In this document: piece by piece, positions 37,996 to 47,517 of the stretch
Layout of the letters: the number at the start of each line of letters is the position of its first letter
Position numbering within the stretch: position 1 is the first letter of the stretch
Assembly: GCA_944472155.2 (NCBI GenBank)
Contig: OX235273.1
Location: forward strand, 100,090,582 to 100,154,581
Direction: 5' to 3'
Source of the DNA: Trichobilharzia szidati
Lineage: Eukaryota; Platyhelminthes; Trematoda; Strigeidida; Schistosomatidae
DNA: 64,000 nt
Notes under the pieces: model-generated
The model's input: the letters and a program-made list of their open reading frames with translations, nothing else
Database searches by the model: none
What the model was told of the DNA's origin: nothing
Made by a program: the position numbers and the translations under genes

Positions 37996-38229
37996 GTTTT
38001 AATAATAAGTGATAAAAGTGGGTCATAAGTTCAAATCCCATTTCACCTAGTAGAGTATCATCAACCTTCGTGCAATAGGTTTACCTAGTTTCCGTTGATA
38101 TATTAGCGTTTACGTATGGCTGTTGGATCACATTGCGTTTCATGTTGAGATAAACGAATTCAATGTCAACAATAAATACAACGTAAATGAAGTATGAAAA
38201 ACCAGTTGAAAGAATCTTAACCATATTTT

Positions 38230-38400
38230 TAAGAATGCTAAGAGTTAGATTCGATTCCTGGCCGACGCACTTAAACCTCGTAAACCACACAGACAAAAAT
38301 AGGTTTGGCGTGAGGTTAGGAACACCCCACCTTAAAAAAACACCGTTACTTGAACCTTCAAAATAGGTTGAAGCCTTATGTTCCACTTAGGAATGATTTG
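38230..38400 (+). repeat. SINE S1, head-truncated
   Basis: Begins at the B-box region (GATTCGATTCCTGGCCGACG) and keeps the body and tail (TTGGCGTGAGGTTAGGAACA, TATGTTCCACTTAGGAATG). Confidence 0.7.
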
Positions 38401-38652
38401 TTTCTATGAAATGACTTTTTAATTGATTAGCTCCACGACCCGTATTGCAACTGACTCGACACTAGTATTTGATTCATTACTGGTCAAAACAATAAACTCA
38501 TGGCATCAACTTTTATGTTCTTTCAATTTTCTGTTTATAGCTCTAATAAGGCCATTTTGCTAAGTTACTGTACCAGAGCTACGCTTTCTTTGCTCTATAT
38601 TTCCAGGTATTTGTCTTTGGTAATTAATACAGATAGCCGTACGAATTAGGTG

Positions 38653-39082
38653 ATGGAGACTTTGTACAAGCGTCTTAACGCAGAAATAGAAAAAGCACAA
38701 GGTGTACAAAAAGAAATTCAAAAGTGTTATCAAGTTCATCGTCAATTGTCTACTCAACTATCCGAAAATGAAAATGTTATGGAAGATTTGGGTTTCCTAA
38801 ACGAATCCAATACTATCTATAAACTTGTTGGTCCAGTTTTAATCAAACAGGATCTATCCGAAGCTAAAGAGACCGTCAGCAAAAGAATTAACTATATAAA
38901 TTCTGAAATGTAAGAAATGATCGATTATTTTTACCTGTCTTTTCTTTGACTGAACCTTTAGAAAACGTCAGGATGACAGATTAAAAGAATTAGAAAAACA
39001 ACAGGATGGTTATCGCGAACAAATCGCTAAATATCAACAGAAACTTCAACAGGAACAAGCAAAAGCTGCATTGAAGGCTTAG
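38653..39082 (+). CDS. PFDN6: Prefoldin subunit 6 (complete, two exons)
   Basis: Beta-type subunit of the hexameric prefoldin chaperone, which in eukaryotes delivers unfolded actin and tubulin to the CCT/TRiC chaperonin in the cytosol. Exons 38653-38909 and 38962-39082 join over a 52-bp GTAAGA/TTTAG intron to give 125 residues, the normal family length. It has the family plan: N-terminal coiled coil (about 1-45), the beta-hairpin core with YKLVGPVLIKQDL (56-68) and SKRINYINSEI (76-86), then the C-terminal coiled coil to KAALKA. The ATG at 38653 is preceded in frame by GTG, not a start. A possible AATAAA polyadenylation signal is at 39091-39096. It shares its strand with the candidate genes downstream. 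Confidence 0.95.
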
Positions 39083-39832
39083 TTTGATCAAATAAATGAT
39101 TTTATCTAAAAATATCGTTCTTTTCCTTTCTTTTTGGTACGTTAATAATGAAGTGCGATAGCTCTGTAGATGAAAGATTGTCCTTTCTATTGTTAGCTTC
39201 ATAACTCAAATAACTTCAACTTGACCAGAGCATGCTTATGTCCTTCGTAGTAAATTATGTTTTGATCGTTACCCCGCATGTAATCGAATTGGTGCCTTCT
39301 CTAAATCCGTGTACAGCTTTCGTATTGAATATTTTAAGATTTTTCGGAAACATTCTTAAAACGTCGCGGTCGCATGTAAATATTGGAGTCAAAGTTACTG
39401 TAGTAGCTGCTTTAATATCGGCATACACTTGTCAATTCATCCATTAGATAAACTGGCTAAAGTAGAGATGTCGACATTAGTCTTAAAAAGACTGGCTTTT
39501 TTAAATTTAAAATGGATTTTTTGTTATGCCCAAGTGATTTCGCTGTAAGTCGGAAGTTTTACTTTAGAAATAGTGTAAGTCACGGAGCTGTAACTCATTA
39601 GATTGGGCGCTGGATTTCCAGTCACTCGGTCACAGGTGCATACCCCACCCACTCAAGTAGCATTATTAACCATCATACAGTGGTTGTAGCTGATTACTAA
39701 CTTCACTGAAACGTCTTTGGTTTCTGAATAATGACCAGTTAAAGGTAGTTACAAAAATAATGTCGAACAGATGATGCTTGTTCATCGTGAATTCACACAA
39801 TATAGGTGAAGTTAAATTCAGATCAAGTTAGT
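39083..39832. other. Stretch downstream of PFDN6, nothing recognised
   Basis: A 71-codon hydrophobic ORF (39232-39447) has no similarity that I recognise. A tRNA-like segment near 39590-39660 (TGTAACTCATTAGATTGG and onward) may be a SINE scrap. Confidence 0.35.
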
Positions 39833-39833
39833 A

Positions 39834-39935
39834 GAATCTGAAGAAAAAGTTATCGAAAAGAGATTTTTGTGTTCAATGACCAATTTTCAGAAAAATCGTA
39901 ATGGGTATTTTCAAACAGTTGTATTTTATTTTAGG
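39834..39935 (+). repeat. Penelope-like element 3' tail with hammerhead-like core
   Basis: GAAT, CTGAAGA, ten bases ending TTATC, GAAA, AGAGATTTTT, then GTTC. The downstream sequence (AATGACCAATTTTCAG, TAATGGGTATTTTCAA) matches the tail after the hammerhead at 58.6 kb. Stem III has lost its palindrome. Confidence 0.6.
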
Positions 39936-39967
39936 TAAATGTTCACTTCAAGAATAATATTCTTTAA

Positions 39968-40202
39968 GCGGGAGCCTCAGTGATAAATGGAATGCTCGCC
40001 AACCACGCTTCAGGTGATCTGGTTTCGATTCCCGGCCGATTCACTCTTAAGCCTCGTCCAACCGTAAAAGAGAGAAGGTTGGGCGTGAGGTTAACAACTC
40101 CACTTCGTAAAAACAACGTCTCCGCTTCTGAAACTTCAGAGCCTAAAGTCCTGTGTTCCACTTGGAACACAAATGATTGGAAGAATGGTTTAAACGGAAA
40201 AT
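39968..40202 (+). repeat. tRNA-derived SINE, family S1
   Basis: Full-length copy: head GAGCCTCAGTGATAAATGG, B box GGTTTCGATTCCCGG, body GGTTGGGCGTGAGG, tail GTGTTCCACTTGGAAC. It is inserted within or beside Penelope-like tail sequence. Confidence 0.8.
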
Positions 40203-40379
40203 GATTAGTGCTGAAGAGACAGTTCATTATGAAATCATCATCATGTGAAACACATGAAATCGAATTATATAACAAGTCATAATAAGAATAACAGTAATAA
40301 TAATTTGTGTTTAGTGTCCGTTAGTATTTGGAAAATTAAAAAAAAAAGTATCTAACAGCTGAAATGCTCGTGTGGGACC

Positions 40380-40700
40380 AGTTATATTGCCTGTTGCTCT
40401 AAGAACTTTGATTTTCGTCCTCAGGAACACCTACCAATGTGGCTAAATAAAAATGTAATTAAAAACCATTAACAGTTCGATACTAGATAACCTGGTTCAA
40501 ACAGGCCATACACCTAACAGCATTGAAGAGTCATTTTCTATCATCTGTCGGATACCGAATAAATCGCCAAAAATCTCTAATTAGCAGAGAGCACTGCAAT
40601 TCGTTTAAACCAGCTGGAGCTCTGCGTGCAAATAGAAACAGGTGTCTAGCCACTGCTGCTATCCTGGCCTGGTGTTGAACTTATAAAATTGTGTATTATT
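40380..40700 (+). pseudogene. Penelope-like endonuclease relic
   Basis: TSYIACCSKNF and PQEHLPMWLNK correspond to the YIG-containing endonuclease block (YIGRCTRNL at 5970). A C-terminal block with LNQLELCVQIE follows. It has several stops and frame shifts. Confidence 0.65.
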
Positions 40701-40789
40701 TTCCTTCATTTATCTGATATTCAGTCTAGCGTTATATTGACACATTACCAGTTATAGATGTCCCCGAACTGTAATCTGATTTTATTGAT

Positions 40790-41635
40790 ACTGTGATTGG
40801 ACACTAGTAACTAGTGTGATGTGTCTAGTCTTTTCTTTTATTGATTTAGAGTTATTTAAAAAAAACACATTAAGGATGTTAGTAACAATAACTCTTTAAT
40901 TTTTATGGACATAATAATAATGGCTTTATTCCAAACAATACCATTTGATACAATATGGAATTCTCAGCATATAATATAATATACTGCATCTATTTTTCCC
41001 TTTATATTACATAGTAACTGGGGAAATAATTAGGCAGGGCATTTACATTGATAATATTGTTCAATAAGGATATGAACAGAAATTAAAATTTGTGTGGAAA
41101 AATATGAACATCAATATATTGATGAAAGAACGATTAAAAAACGACAGTTCACGTAGAGCCTCGTAGCAAGTTAGTAGTTCCATGTGTAATACTTCTCTCA
41201 TCACATAAATATGCGCGTACCTAGTAAGGTATCGTAGTTTTTATATTAAGTCATCCGAACATAAAGTCTTCTAGTGCTACCTGATGAGATGCAAGTGGAG
41301 AGTTGCTTATAATGAGACTGTGTTCATAGTCCAACAACATGATATTTGCCAATTTCTTGCATGGATTCAACTATATGTCCACAACAGTATTAATGAGTTC
41401 GCTTGCAGATCACCCCACTCTCCCTACCGACAGCTTTTAGTAACAAAGTCTTTCTTAAGTAGCCCAGGAAAGATTAAAGGAAAGTAATATAGAAAAAATA
41501 GGTAGAAGATAAGAATTAACAAACTTAGAAAGTAGAGACTGCGTGATGATACTAGATCGTCTTCACTTTCTTACGTAAAACGTCAGCCAAAATATCCTTC
41601 TAGAAATTAGCATGTTATCGGAAGATCAGGGAAGA
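40790..41635. other. Mostly unrecognised, with a fold-back family end
   Basis: 40795-40835 (GATTGGACACTAGTAACTAG and onward) is an isolated copy of the fold-back end also found at 42.44 and 62 kb. The rest is AT-rich without coding signal. Confidence 0.45.
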
Positions 41636-41639
41636 CACA

Positions 41640-41835
41640 ATCCAAGGTATTTCGCACTCGATTTAGTTTCAACATCAGTGTCATCCATGATATTAGAATC
41701 ATGGGGACGAACCAGTTCGTTTAAGTCGCGCTTGCGTCTGAAAGTGAAATTGAAAACTTGACACTTGGAGGGATTTAGCTTAAAATCATTCGCCAAGTCA
41801 CTACTGACTAATTTCTGATAAAGAACAAGACGAAA
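41640..41835 (-). pseudogene. Reverse transcriptase relic of a non-LTR element
   Basis: The minus strand reads NDFKLNPSKCQVFNFTFRRK, then DLNELVRPHDSNI and SSAKYLGLCL, the region after the catalytic YADD of CR1/Jockey-like reverse transcriptases (LNPSKC, KYLG). The YADD-containing relic at 44040-44400 on the same strand may be its upstream part. Confidence 0.6.
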
Positions 41836-42439
41836 TTAAAAAGTGGTAGCCACAATCAAGGTCTTTTAAGGGACCAATCGGATGCCCCGGATGGTCATTC
41901 CAAATACAAATCATGCGTAATGGACAAGATTTGTAGCTCAGGTGGATGATTTTGAATTAATTGTGTTCTCTGAGCTGTTTGGTTTAATATCAAAGATTTC
42001 GTCGTCCTACTAGACAATATTTTCAGCACAGGTTTTCGTATGGGATGAACTTATTTGAGCTCTCCATGAATGTTGTGATTATGTCTCCTGGCAACCATTG
42101 TCGTGACTGGTTGTTGATTTATATCTCTACTGATCATTTTATTGACTTGGAATTCGAACTTTCTTGTCATATGATTTACTTTTCATTAGGTGGTAAATTT
42201 GGTCTATAGTAATGTATTTGTTAATGGCTGATTCACTTGAGTACCAGGCTTCTAGGAATTAAATGGCAGTATTTTTAGTGTTTCCTCCATTTAAAATTTC
42301 TACATTATCCCAGTCAAATTGGTGTCCATAATTATCTATATGCATTGATTCTAAAGAATACAAATATTTATAAAAATAAAAAATCATTCATGCGTTTATG
42401 GATGTGGTTGAGTTCCGCGAAGATCGAGCATTTAACTTC

Positions 42440-42860
42440 TGTGATTGGACACTAGTAACTAGTGTGATGTGTCTAGTCATTTGTTTGGTACAGACTGAAT
42501 TCTATCAGTCAGGTTTGCAATGTGGCCACCATTCTAGGTAGCTCGTATTCCCGGTGCACATAGATTTGATGATTTTAGGTGGTTGGAGGCAATCGGCAGA
42601 ATTCAGTCTGCAGCAAACAAAGAACTAGACACATCACACTAGTTACTAGTGTCCGATCTAAGTATCCAATACAGTCCTACAGCAAACAGTTCAATCGCGA
42701 GCCCGTCTCTGACTCCTGGTAGCACTGGGTGCGAGGGTTCGGATCTCAGAAAGGACATGAATTTTCTTTCAAGGTCGCAGATATGGCTGGCTGACGAGTG
42801 CCAACTAGCAAGAAACCGAAGTTCAAAGCTTCCTGCCTATCGCCTCCAACGATTTAATGT
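42440..42860 (+). repeat. Fold-back ends plus S3 hammerhead SINE
   Basis: Inverted arms at about 42441-42507 (GATTGGACACTAGTAACTAG and onward to CAGACTGAATTC) and 42598-42657 (GAATTCAGTCTG to TTACTAGTGTCCGATC). They are followed directly by an S3 unit: tRNA-like head at 42690-42745 (B box GGGTTCGGATC) and a decayed hammerhead (CTGACGA at 42795-42801, stem II GTGC / GCAA, then GAAAC). Confidence 0.75.
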
Positions 42861-43272
42861 CATTAAATTTAACTACTGTGTTAATAATTGATTAATTGGA
42901 TTGACGAAGAGTTGAGTTCGTAGAGAGATTATGACAATAAAGGAATACAACCATGCTGGGGACAAATACTGCAATAGATGTAATTCGTACCATAATGTAA
43001 AGTTAAAAAACAAATGACTTCGTTAAAGTATGTTAATTTGCAATTCGGTATCCCTATGTAGCAAAATTATGTTCACCTAATCTTCAACGCACCGTTTGCA
43101 TAAATCTTCCGTGTTGTGCTACTTCTGGCCTTCCTTCATATTGTGTTTCTTTGTGTTCCTTTTACGTCTCCCATGTATCTTCGCAACACTGTATCCTTTG
43201 CCTTCTCTGACATCAAATATATCTCCCTGCTTTTGATGTTTTATACCTGTGAACATCTCTTTATATATATGT
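42861..43272. other. Stretch without recognised genes
   Basis: AT-rich; nothing coding was recognised before the hairpin and the Merlin relic. Confidence 0.4.
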
Positions 43273-43297
43273 GCTACTGATAAATCTTATCAGTAGC
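43273..43297. other. Perfect 11-bp hairpin with 3-nt loop
   Basis: GCTACTGATAA, loop ATC, TTATCAGTAGC. It lies about 60 bp upstream of the Merlin transposase relic. Its role is unknown; it could be part of the element's noncoding region. Confidence 0.6.
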
Positions 43298-43335
43298 ATA
43301 CGCCACATTAAGAGAAAATCTATTCGTCAGTGTAG

Positions 43336-44016
43336 GTGCAGTATTTTATTTATTCCTTAGGTACTTTTTTCAAGTCTAAGCTGTCTTTGTCGGGTATCCT
43401 ACTGCCAATGTACTGTTGGATTTTACAAAGGTTTGTAGGGTCAGCAGCAGCTGAGACAGGAAATGGCCCAGTCTCTACAGTGCAATTGTTTCAGCATTGT
43501 AGAAACATAGTGAAATGGAAGTTGGAGGGGATTACGGGCTGTCTTAGAGGAGTAAGAGTGCCTATTCACATTGATGCGGCTGTCCTCATTAAGAAGAAGT
43601 ATTTTAGGGGAAGGAGAAGGGCTAACCAAATGTTGGACGCTTGGAATATACAACATTTCACTTCTCAAAGTCTTTGTGAGAACAATACCAAATAGAAATA
43701 CCAGAGTATTAATTCTAATCATATTCAGCGCTTGGTATTGCCAGGAACGACCATACATACTGGGGAATGGAGAGGATATAAACAGTTTTCATCTTTAGGT
43801 TATGTTCACCAACGTTTAAACCATTCATCCGATTGGGGGAGGTTGAAGAAAAGAATCAGGAATGTCAATGGATCGCAAAATACCATGATTTATGGCCACA
43901 TCGATGAATGCACGTATCGGGTTTGGTACAGTTTCTCTGCAGATTATCCTCGGAGAAACCGGGAAACATTTCTACAACACGACAGATCACTATCCAGTTT
44001 AATATTACGTTTGTAA
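43336..44016 (+). pseudogene. Merlin (IS1016/IS1595-like) DNA transposase relic
   Basis: The pieces fit the Merlin DDE transposase in order. VPIHIDAAVLIKKKYFRGRR at about 43560-43620 holds the first catalytic Asp and the KKYFRGRR block. VRTIPNRNTRVLI lies in another frame near 43675-43715. LPGTTIHTGEWRGYKQFSSL, then GYVHQRLNHS, at about 43735-43825 is the second catalytic block, where Asp appears replaced by Gly. At least two frame breaks are present, and the third catalytic residue was not found. No terminal inverted repeats were located. The family assignment comes from motif memory, not a search. Confidence 0.7.
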
Positions 44017-44039
44017 GGTTTTTAATACATTTTTTAAAA

Positions 44040-44402
44040 AGATTATGCCACTTTTTTCTCATCTGAATTCTGATTGGTTGTTATACGTGACAGATTTTGG
44101 CTATGATGGTTTAACTTCATTTTGAAACAATCTAATTGAGATGTGACCAACATGGAAATATTTAGATCATCAGCATATTTAATGAAATTTTGTTCATCAA
44201 AATGAAGCAAGTCGTATATGAGGATGAAAACAAAAAAAAAGGAGAAAGAACAACACTGGCTGCACCAAGTAAACCAGTGGAAGACTTTCCATTTATATAG
44301 AATGTACTGCTTCCTACTAGGAAGATAAGAATGTAACAATTTATCCATCCAGCACATGATAAAGAGAAAATTATCGAGCAGAAATATTCTTTGTTCACTC
44401 AT
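44040..44402 (-). pseudogene. Non-LTR reverse transcriptase relic with YADD
   Basis: The minus strand reads DLLHFDEQNFIKYADDLNIS at about 44140-44215, the catalytic YADD region of a CR1/Jockey-like reverse transcriptase, followed by TSQLDCFKM. Upstream, a second frame holds the remnant STGLLGAASVVLSPFF (near 44255-44300). It is broken by frameshifts and abuts the Merlin relic. Confidence 0.6.
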
Positions 44403-44744
44403 TAACTAATCAGTCTTTTAAAACATTTTAGAAAGTTATTAGTGCAGATAAACAAAATTGAACAATACTTCTTCCCAACAAAATCGATTTGTCTATATTT
44501 TTAAAAATAATTATCTAATTATGTAAATGTATGTGATATTATTATTACTATTGAAGAAATGTAGAATATATATATATATCTTTTAACAATAAAATGCATG
44601 ATTTTAAAAGATGTCATTCCCGTGATATTTTTGAAAACACATTTCAGACATGTATCCATTGTGTGTGTGTGTGTATTCCTTTCTATAGTGATTTGTTATC
44701 ATCATATTTAATTTATTGTCTGGCCTAATTTTTCTTGTTTTTAG

Positions 44745-44887
44745 ATTCTATCGAAAAAGTCCAGATATATTTTACAAGAAAATAAACTAGCAGAAAGGCA
44801 TGTTCTAGAAATTTCCAAAAAAGTACAAAGTAATGTTTACTCTGTAATACATGCTGTGCTATTCCAGACAATTTGACACGGGAGTAG
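44745..44887 (+). CDS. Candidate last two exons of an unrecognised gene
   Basis: After a strong acceptor (TTTCTTGTTTTTAG) an 85-nt exon (44745-44829) is open in only one frame: ILSKKSRYILQENKLAERHV, then LEISKKVQ. A GTAATG donor and a 38-bp intron lead to a 20-nt exon (44868-44887) that completes NNLTRE and a TAG stop. The segment is helical and charged, like a coiled-coil C-terminus. An AATAAA signal is at 44988-44993. No upstream exon was found and the family is unknown. The small intron and matching phases support a real gene. Confidence 0.4.
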
Positions 44888-45083
44888 ACACACACAATCA
44901 AGTTACAAAAATATTAGACTGTACTTTTTTAAAAGTTATAATTTATGTCTACGAAAAACAAACCAACCAACTAGAACCATTTAATGAAATAAAAAATCGA
45001 AGTGGATAACTGGTGATTTCTTGTTGTTGTTGTTATTTTAAGGGATTAAAGATGTTTATTATAAATTTGAAAAGTTTGATTGG

Positions 45084-45120
45084 TGAACAAAGAATATTCT
45101 TTCATTGTTTATTTCATCAG
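45084..45120 (-). ncRNA. Hammerhead-like motif of Penelope-type tail (partial)
   Basis: The minus strand has CTGATGA (45114-45120), ten bases, GAAA (45100-45103), then GAATATTC as palindromic stem III and TTTGTTC. The core is conserved, but stem I does not pair convincingly. Confidence 0.4.
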
Positions 45121-45147
45121 GAAAATAACATCAGTTAGAGGTTATAC

Positions 45148-45306
45148 AACTCCTTTACCTCGCTTAGCCGGTAATAAGACTGGTAAAGAGGAAAGGTTGG
45201 GCATGAGGCTAGCAACCTCATCCTGTAAAAATAAACACTGCTACAGAAACTTCAAGTCTCTAGCTTGAAGCCCTATATTCCACTGGGAACGTGAAGGAAT
45301 GGAAAA
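45148..45306 (+). repeat. SINE S1, head-truncated
   Basis: Nearly identical to 9108-9264 (CTCCTTTACCTCGCTTAGCC, GGTTGGGCATGAGGCTAGCA, TTGAAGCCCTATATTCC). The tRNA head is missing. Confidence 0.8.
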
Positions 45307-45384
45307 AATGGAGAGGTTATACAAAAAAAAAAACCCAAGGAGAAAAAGACGGCTGTTTTCTCCTAAATCTACTGTGGCTCTTCA

Positions 45385-45475
45385 GTAATATGTACCTGTG
45401 ACCCCAACAGTGATTAAATCCGTGTCCTTTAGGTTAGGAGACCAAGTCCGTTGACAATTCCACCACTTGGGTTAG
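45385..45475 (-). repeat. SINE S2 head fragment
   Basis: The minus-strand tRNA-like portion GTGGTGGAATTGTCAACGG and CTAACCTAAAGGACACGG resembles the head region of the S2 copies at 59 kb. The hammerhead part is degenerate or absent. Confidence 0.4.
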
Positions 45476-45774
45476 AATTCGTTGGTCTGTGAATTTTAAC
45501 TTTTTCGCTTCGTGATTTAACACTTGCCTAAATGAATGTCTTCGATGACCATCGACTTCACCTTAATAGGGTGAACTCCAGTGATCTCCAACTAACAAAT
45601 GTTAGTTTGTGAAATTAATTCAAATTCCTACATACCTATAATTCAAATATCAGCCTTTAGCTCATTGATGGTCACCGGATGGATGTCTTGAAGCTGAACT
45701 GAGCAAGTCGTAGCTAGTGGAGTCCAACATATCAAGGTAGATTGGGTGCTCATCGAAGGTATTGGTTGAAGGTA

Positions 45775-46058
45775 GCGTTGTGATATAGACAGTGAGTACC
45801 AACGGAATATTATTCTCACAGTAAGAATCATTGTATTTGTTGGTGTTAACGTCTGAATACTATTGACACAGTTCGATATTGCAAAGGCAACAGAATACGA
45901 TATATATTTGAACATTATATTTCATGTCGTTTAATATAAACCAAAATCACACGCTTAGTGATTGGTTAAAGAATATAAACTGTATATATATAAATAGCTG
46001 TTTGATCACTTGAAAATATACCTTGGCTTCCGTGTCTTGCCTTCTGCTGTTACAGCGT
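45775..46058 (+). mobile_element. Solo LTR, 276 bp, with 4-bp target duplication
   Basis: 45779-46054 starts TGTGATATAGAC, ends CTTCTGCTGTTACA, and is flanked on both sides by GCGT (45775-45778 and 46055-46058). The end resembles the LTR end at 1535/2298 (CTTCTGTTATTACA), so it may be a related Gypsy-type family. A TATATATATAAATAG promoter-like stretch is at about 45981-45996. The strand is taken from the similarity of the 3' end. Internal sequence is absent, as expected after LTR-LTR recombination. Confidence 0.75.
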
Positions 46059-46069
46059 TATATCACATC

Positions 46070-46210
46070 ATGAAAAACCTGAAGGTGGCGGATTCGTTTC
46101 CTGGTGGTGTACAGTGCTGAAGAGGCCCAATCCAGGAGGAAACAGATGTCTACTACCTCCTGGTTATTTGAATGATCTTCAACTGACATAAGTTCGGGAA
46201 GAAATCTACA
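46070..46210 (+). repeat. SINE S2 with decayed hammerhead
   Basis: Contains GTGCTGAAGAGGCCCAATCC, GGAGGAAACAGATGTC and CTCCTGGTTATTTGAATG, in the same order as other S2 copies. The core reads CUGAAGA, then GAAA, with stem II largely lost. Confidence 0.55.
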
Positions 46211-46250
46211 CTGGAAATGATCTAAATGCCTACGAAAACCCATGATCTAA

Positions 46251-46275
46251 ATAATACTCTTTGAGATAACTTCAT
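46251..46275 (-). ncRNA. Degenerate Penelope-type hammerhead scrap
   Basis: The minus strand has CTGATGA, AGTTATCT, then CAAA where GAAA is expected, followed by GAGTATTA. The GAAA mutation should abolish activity. Confidence 0.35.
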
Positions 46276-46479
46276 CAGATTATACATGTGTGTAAGTGAA
46301 TAAGGATAAATCAACAAAATAAAAGGTTTGTTTGTATAAGTGTACAGTAAATTAGGGATAGGGGGGGAATTTGTACTCACAGGATAGAAAGTCGCGTGCA
46401 AAAGGTGTGGGGTTAAACAATATTTATGAATTTATAGATTCCACACAGTCCAGAATACAATAGCAGCTGAACTTGTTTG

Positions 46480-46650
46480 TTCTGGTACACTACAATATAA
46501 GCACCGAAGAGTCCTTTTCCTTCGTCTATCGTGTATCGAATACAAACTGTCTAAAGCCAAAAGGTATCGAATACTCTCAACAGTAGGAACTATAGCAATT
46601 CGTTTAAAAACAGCTGGAACTTTGTGTTAGTAAGGCATACTGTGGAATAG
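46480..46650 (+). pseudogene. Penelope-like element C-terminal fragment
   Basis: Segments resembling ESFSIIYRVPN (near 46505-46545) and RILSTVGTIAIRLK (near 46565-46610) are readable with frame changes. They match the C-terminal block at 58260-58460. Confidence 0.55.
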
Positions 46651-46778
46651 GTAAATTCATATGTAGCGTATTACGTCATATCTTTTAGGTATTTACTTGG
46701 CTTCTACATATACAAATTTACCCTATCCCTTATTATTACACTTGTATAACTATTAATTTATGATCACATAATTTGCAG

Positions 46779-46888
46779 TACAAGTCGGCCTTGAATCATA
46801 TCATTTCATTACATTCATTCTTAAAGCTAAAACGCATTGGCAGTTTATTAATGTATCAATGACACTAATGGGATCTACGGAAATATGC
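46779..46888 (+). pseudogene. Possible penultimate exon of an aspartic protease
   Basis: After the acceptor ATTTGCAG one frame reads QVGLESYHFITFILKAKTHW, then QFINVSMTLMGSTEICS, before a stop. The spacing of HW, F and G loosely resembles the YW-x-F segment of pepsin-like proteases, and the terminal exon of such a protease lies 250 bp downstream. No exon with the second catalytic DTG motif was found between them. Weak. Confidence 0.2.
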
Positions 46889-46904
46889 AGTTTGTAGACA
46901 GCTT

Positions 46905-47010
46905 GATTAACCTCGCCTAGACTACTAGCTAACTAGTTTTCTAGCCGGTCCCAAGCCCGGATAAAGAGGGAGAGTTGGGGCGTGGTGCTAGCAACTTCCC
47001 CCCTAAAATT
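46905..47010 (+). repeat. SINE S1 body fragment, CTAGCCGG variant
   Basis: TAACCTCGCCTAGACTACTA, TTTTCTAGCCGGTCCCAAGC and GGGCGTGGTGCTAGCAAC are shared almost exactly with 53103-53205. It is a subfamily of S1 without its tRNA head. Confidence 0.7.
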
Positions 47011-47139
47011 TGTGTTCCGGTCAGTTGGAGTTGGCTGTGGAAGTAGACCAATTTGACATCCACTAAGATAATTCTCAATTTTCTTTACAAGACAGGAAGT
47101 CTGAAACTGGTTAAAATTCACTGTATTTTCTGATTTTAG

Positions 47140-47301
47140 AAGGAAAACTGGTTGTATACAGACTGTACATTACCTTTTGCAAGCAATGATAAATTACCCT
47201 CTGGATATTGGGTTCTCGGGGATGTATTCATGAACAAGTTTTACACTGTATTCGATTTCGGTGAGTCACAGATAAGATTGGCTGATGTTGACGATGACTA
47301 A
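47140..47301 (+). CDS. Orphan terminal exon of an A1 (pepsin/cathepsin D-like) aspartic protease
   Basis: After the acceptor TTCTGATTTTAG the exon reads 53 codons to TAA: KENWLYTDCTLPFASNDKLP, SGYWVLGDVFMNKFYTVFDF, GESQIRLADVDDD. The block YWVLGDVFMNKFYTVFD is the conserved C-terminal signature of pepsin-like proteases (W-x-L-G-D-x-F, then Y-x-V-F-D). An AATAAA signal lies 34 nt after the stop (47335-47340), which supports a gene end. I could not place exons with either catalytic DTG motif on this strand. They may be far upstream across repeats, or this may be a remnant. In flukes such proteases are gut digestive enzymes, but this exon alone does not show that. Confidence 0.65.
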   Translation, partial: KENWLYTDCTLPFASNDKLPSGYWVLGDVFMNKFYTVFDFGESQIRLADVDDD

Positions 47302-47397
47302 ACCTCATTTTATTGGATCCTGTGAATCATTGAAAATAAACAAATTTTGCAAAGTAATCTACTACCTTCTTATTTGAACAAGTGATTTTATTTCCAG

Positions 47398-47517
47398 GTG
47401 TTTAAGAAACTCGACAAATGTAGTGAGCACAGTTCTGAGTTTAGAGCAGCATACATGGGTTTGGAATTACTAAGAGAAAATAGGTCTCAATTAAAATTCA
47501 GGCATCTTTATTATTGA
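47398..47517 (+). CDS. Weak candidate exon, unrecognised
   Basis: It follows a TTTTATTTCCAG acceptor. One frame is open for 39 codons (VFKKLDKCSEHSSEFRAAYM, GLELLRENRSQLKFRHLYY). It is protein-like but supported only by composition and the acceptor; a second frame is also open for part of it. Confidence 0.2.
   Translation: MFKKLDKCSEHSSEFRAAYMGLELLRENRSQLKFRHLYY

Noticed and set aside
41284..41300. CTGATGAGATGC as hammerhead core
   Set aside because: No GAAA at the right distance and no stem II or stem III pairing.
43336..44402. Merlin insertion as the cause of the split between the RT relics at 41.6-41.8 and 44.04-44.4 kb
   Set aside because: Attractive, but the gap is larger than the Merlin relic and no target duplication was found, so not claimed.
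44868..44900. FDTGVDT as the catalytic DTG motif of the aspartic protease
   Set aside because: Lacks the Ser/Thr-Ser after DTG and surrounding motif, and the better reading of this exon ends at a stop in another frame.
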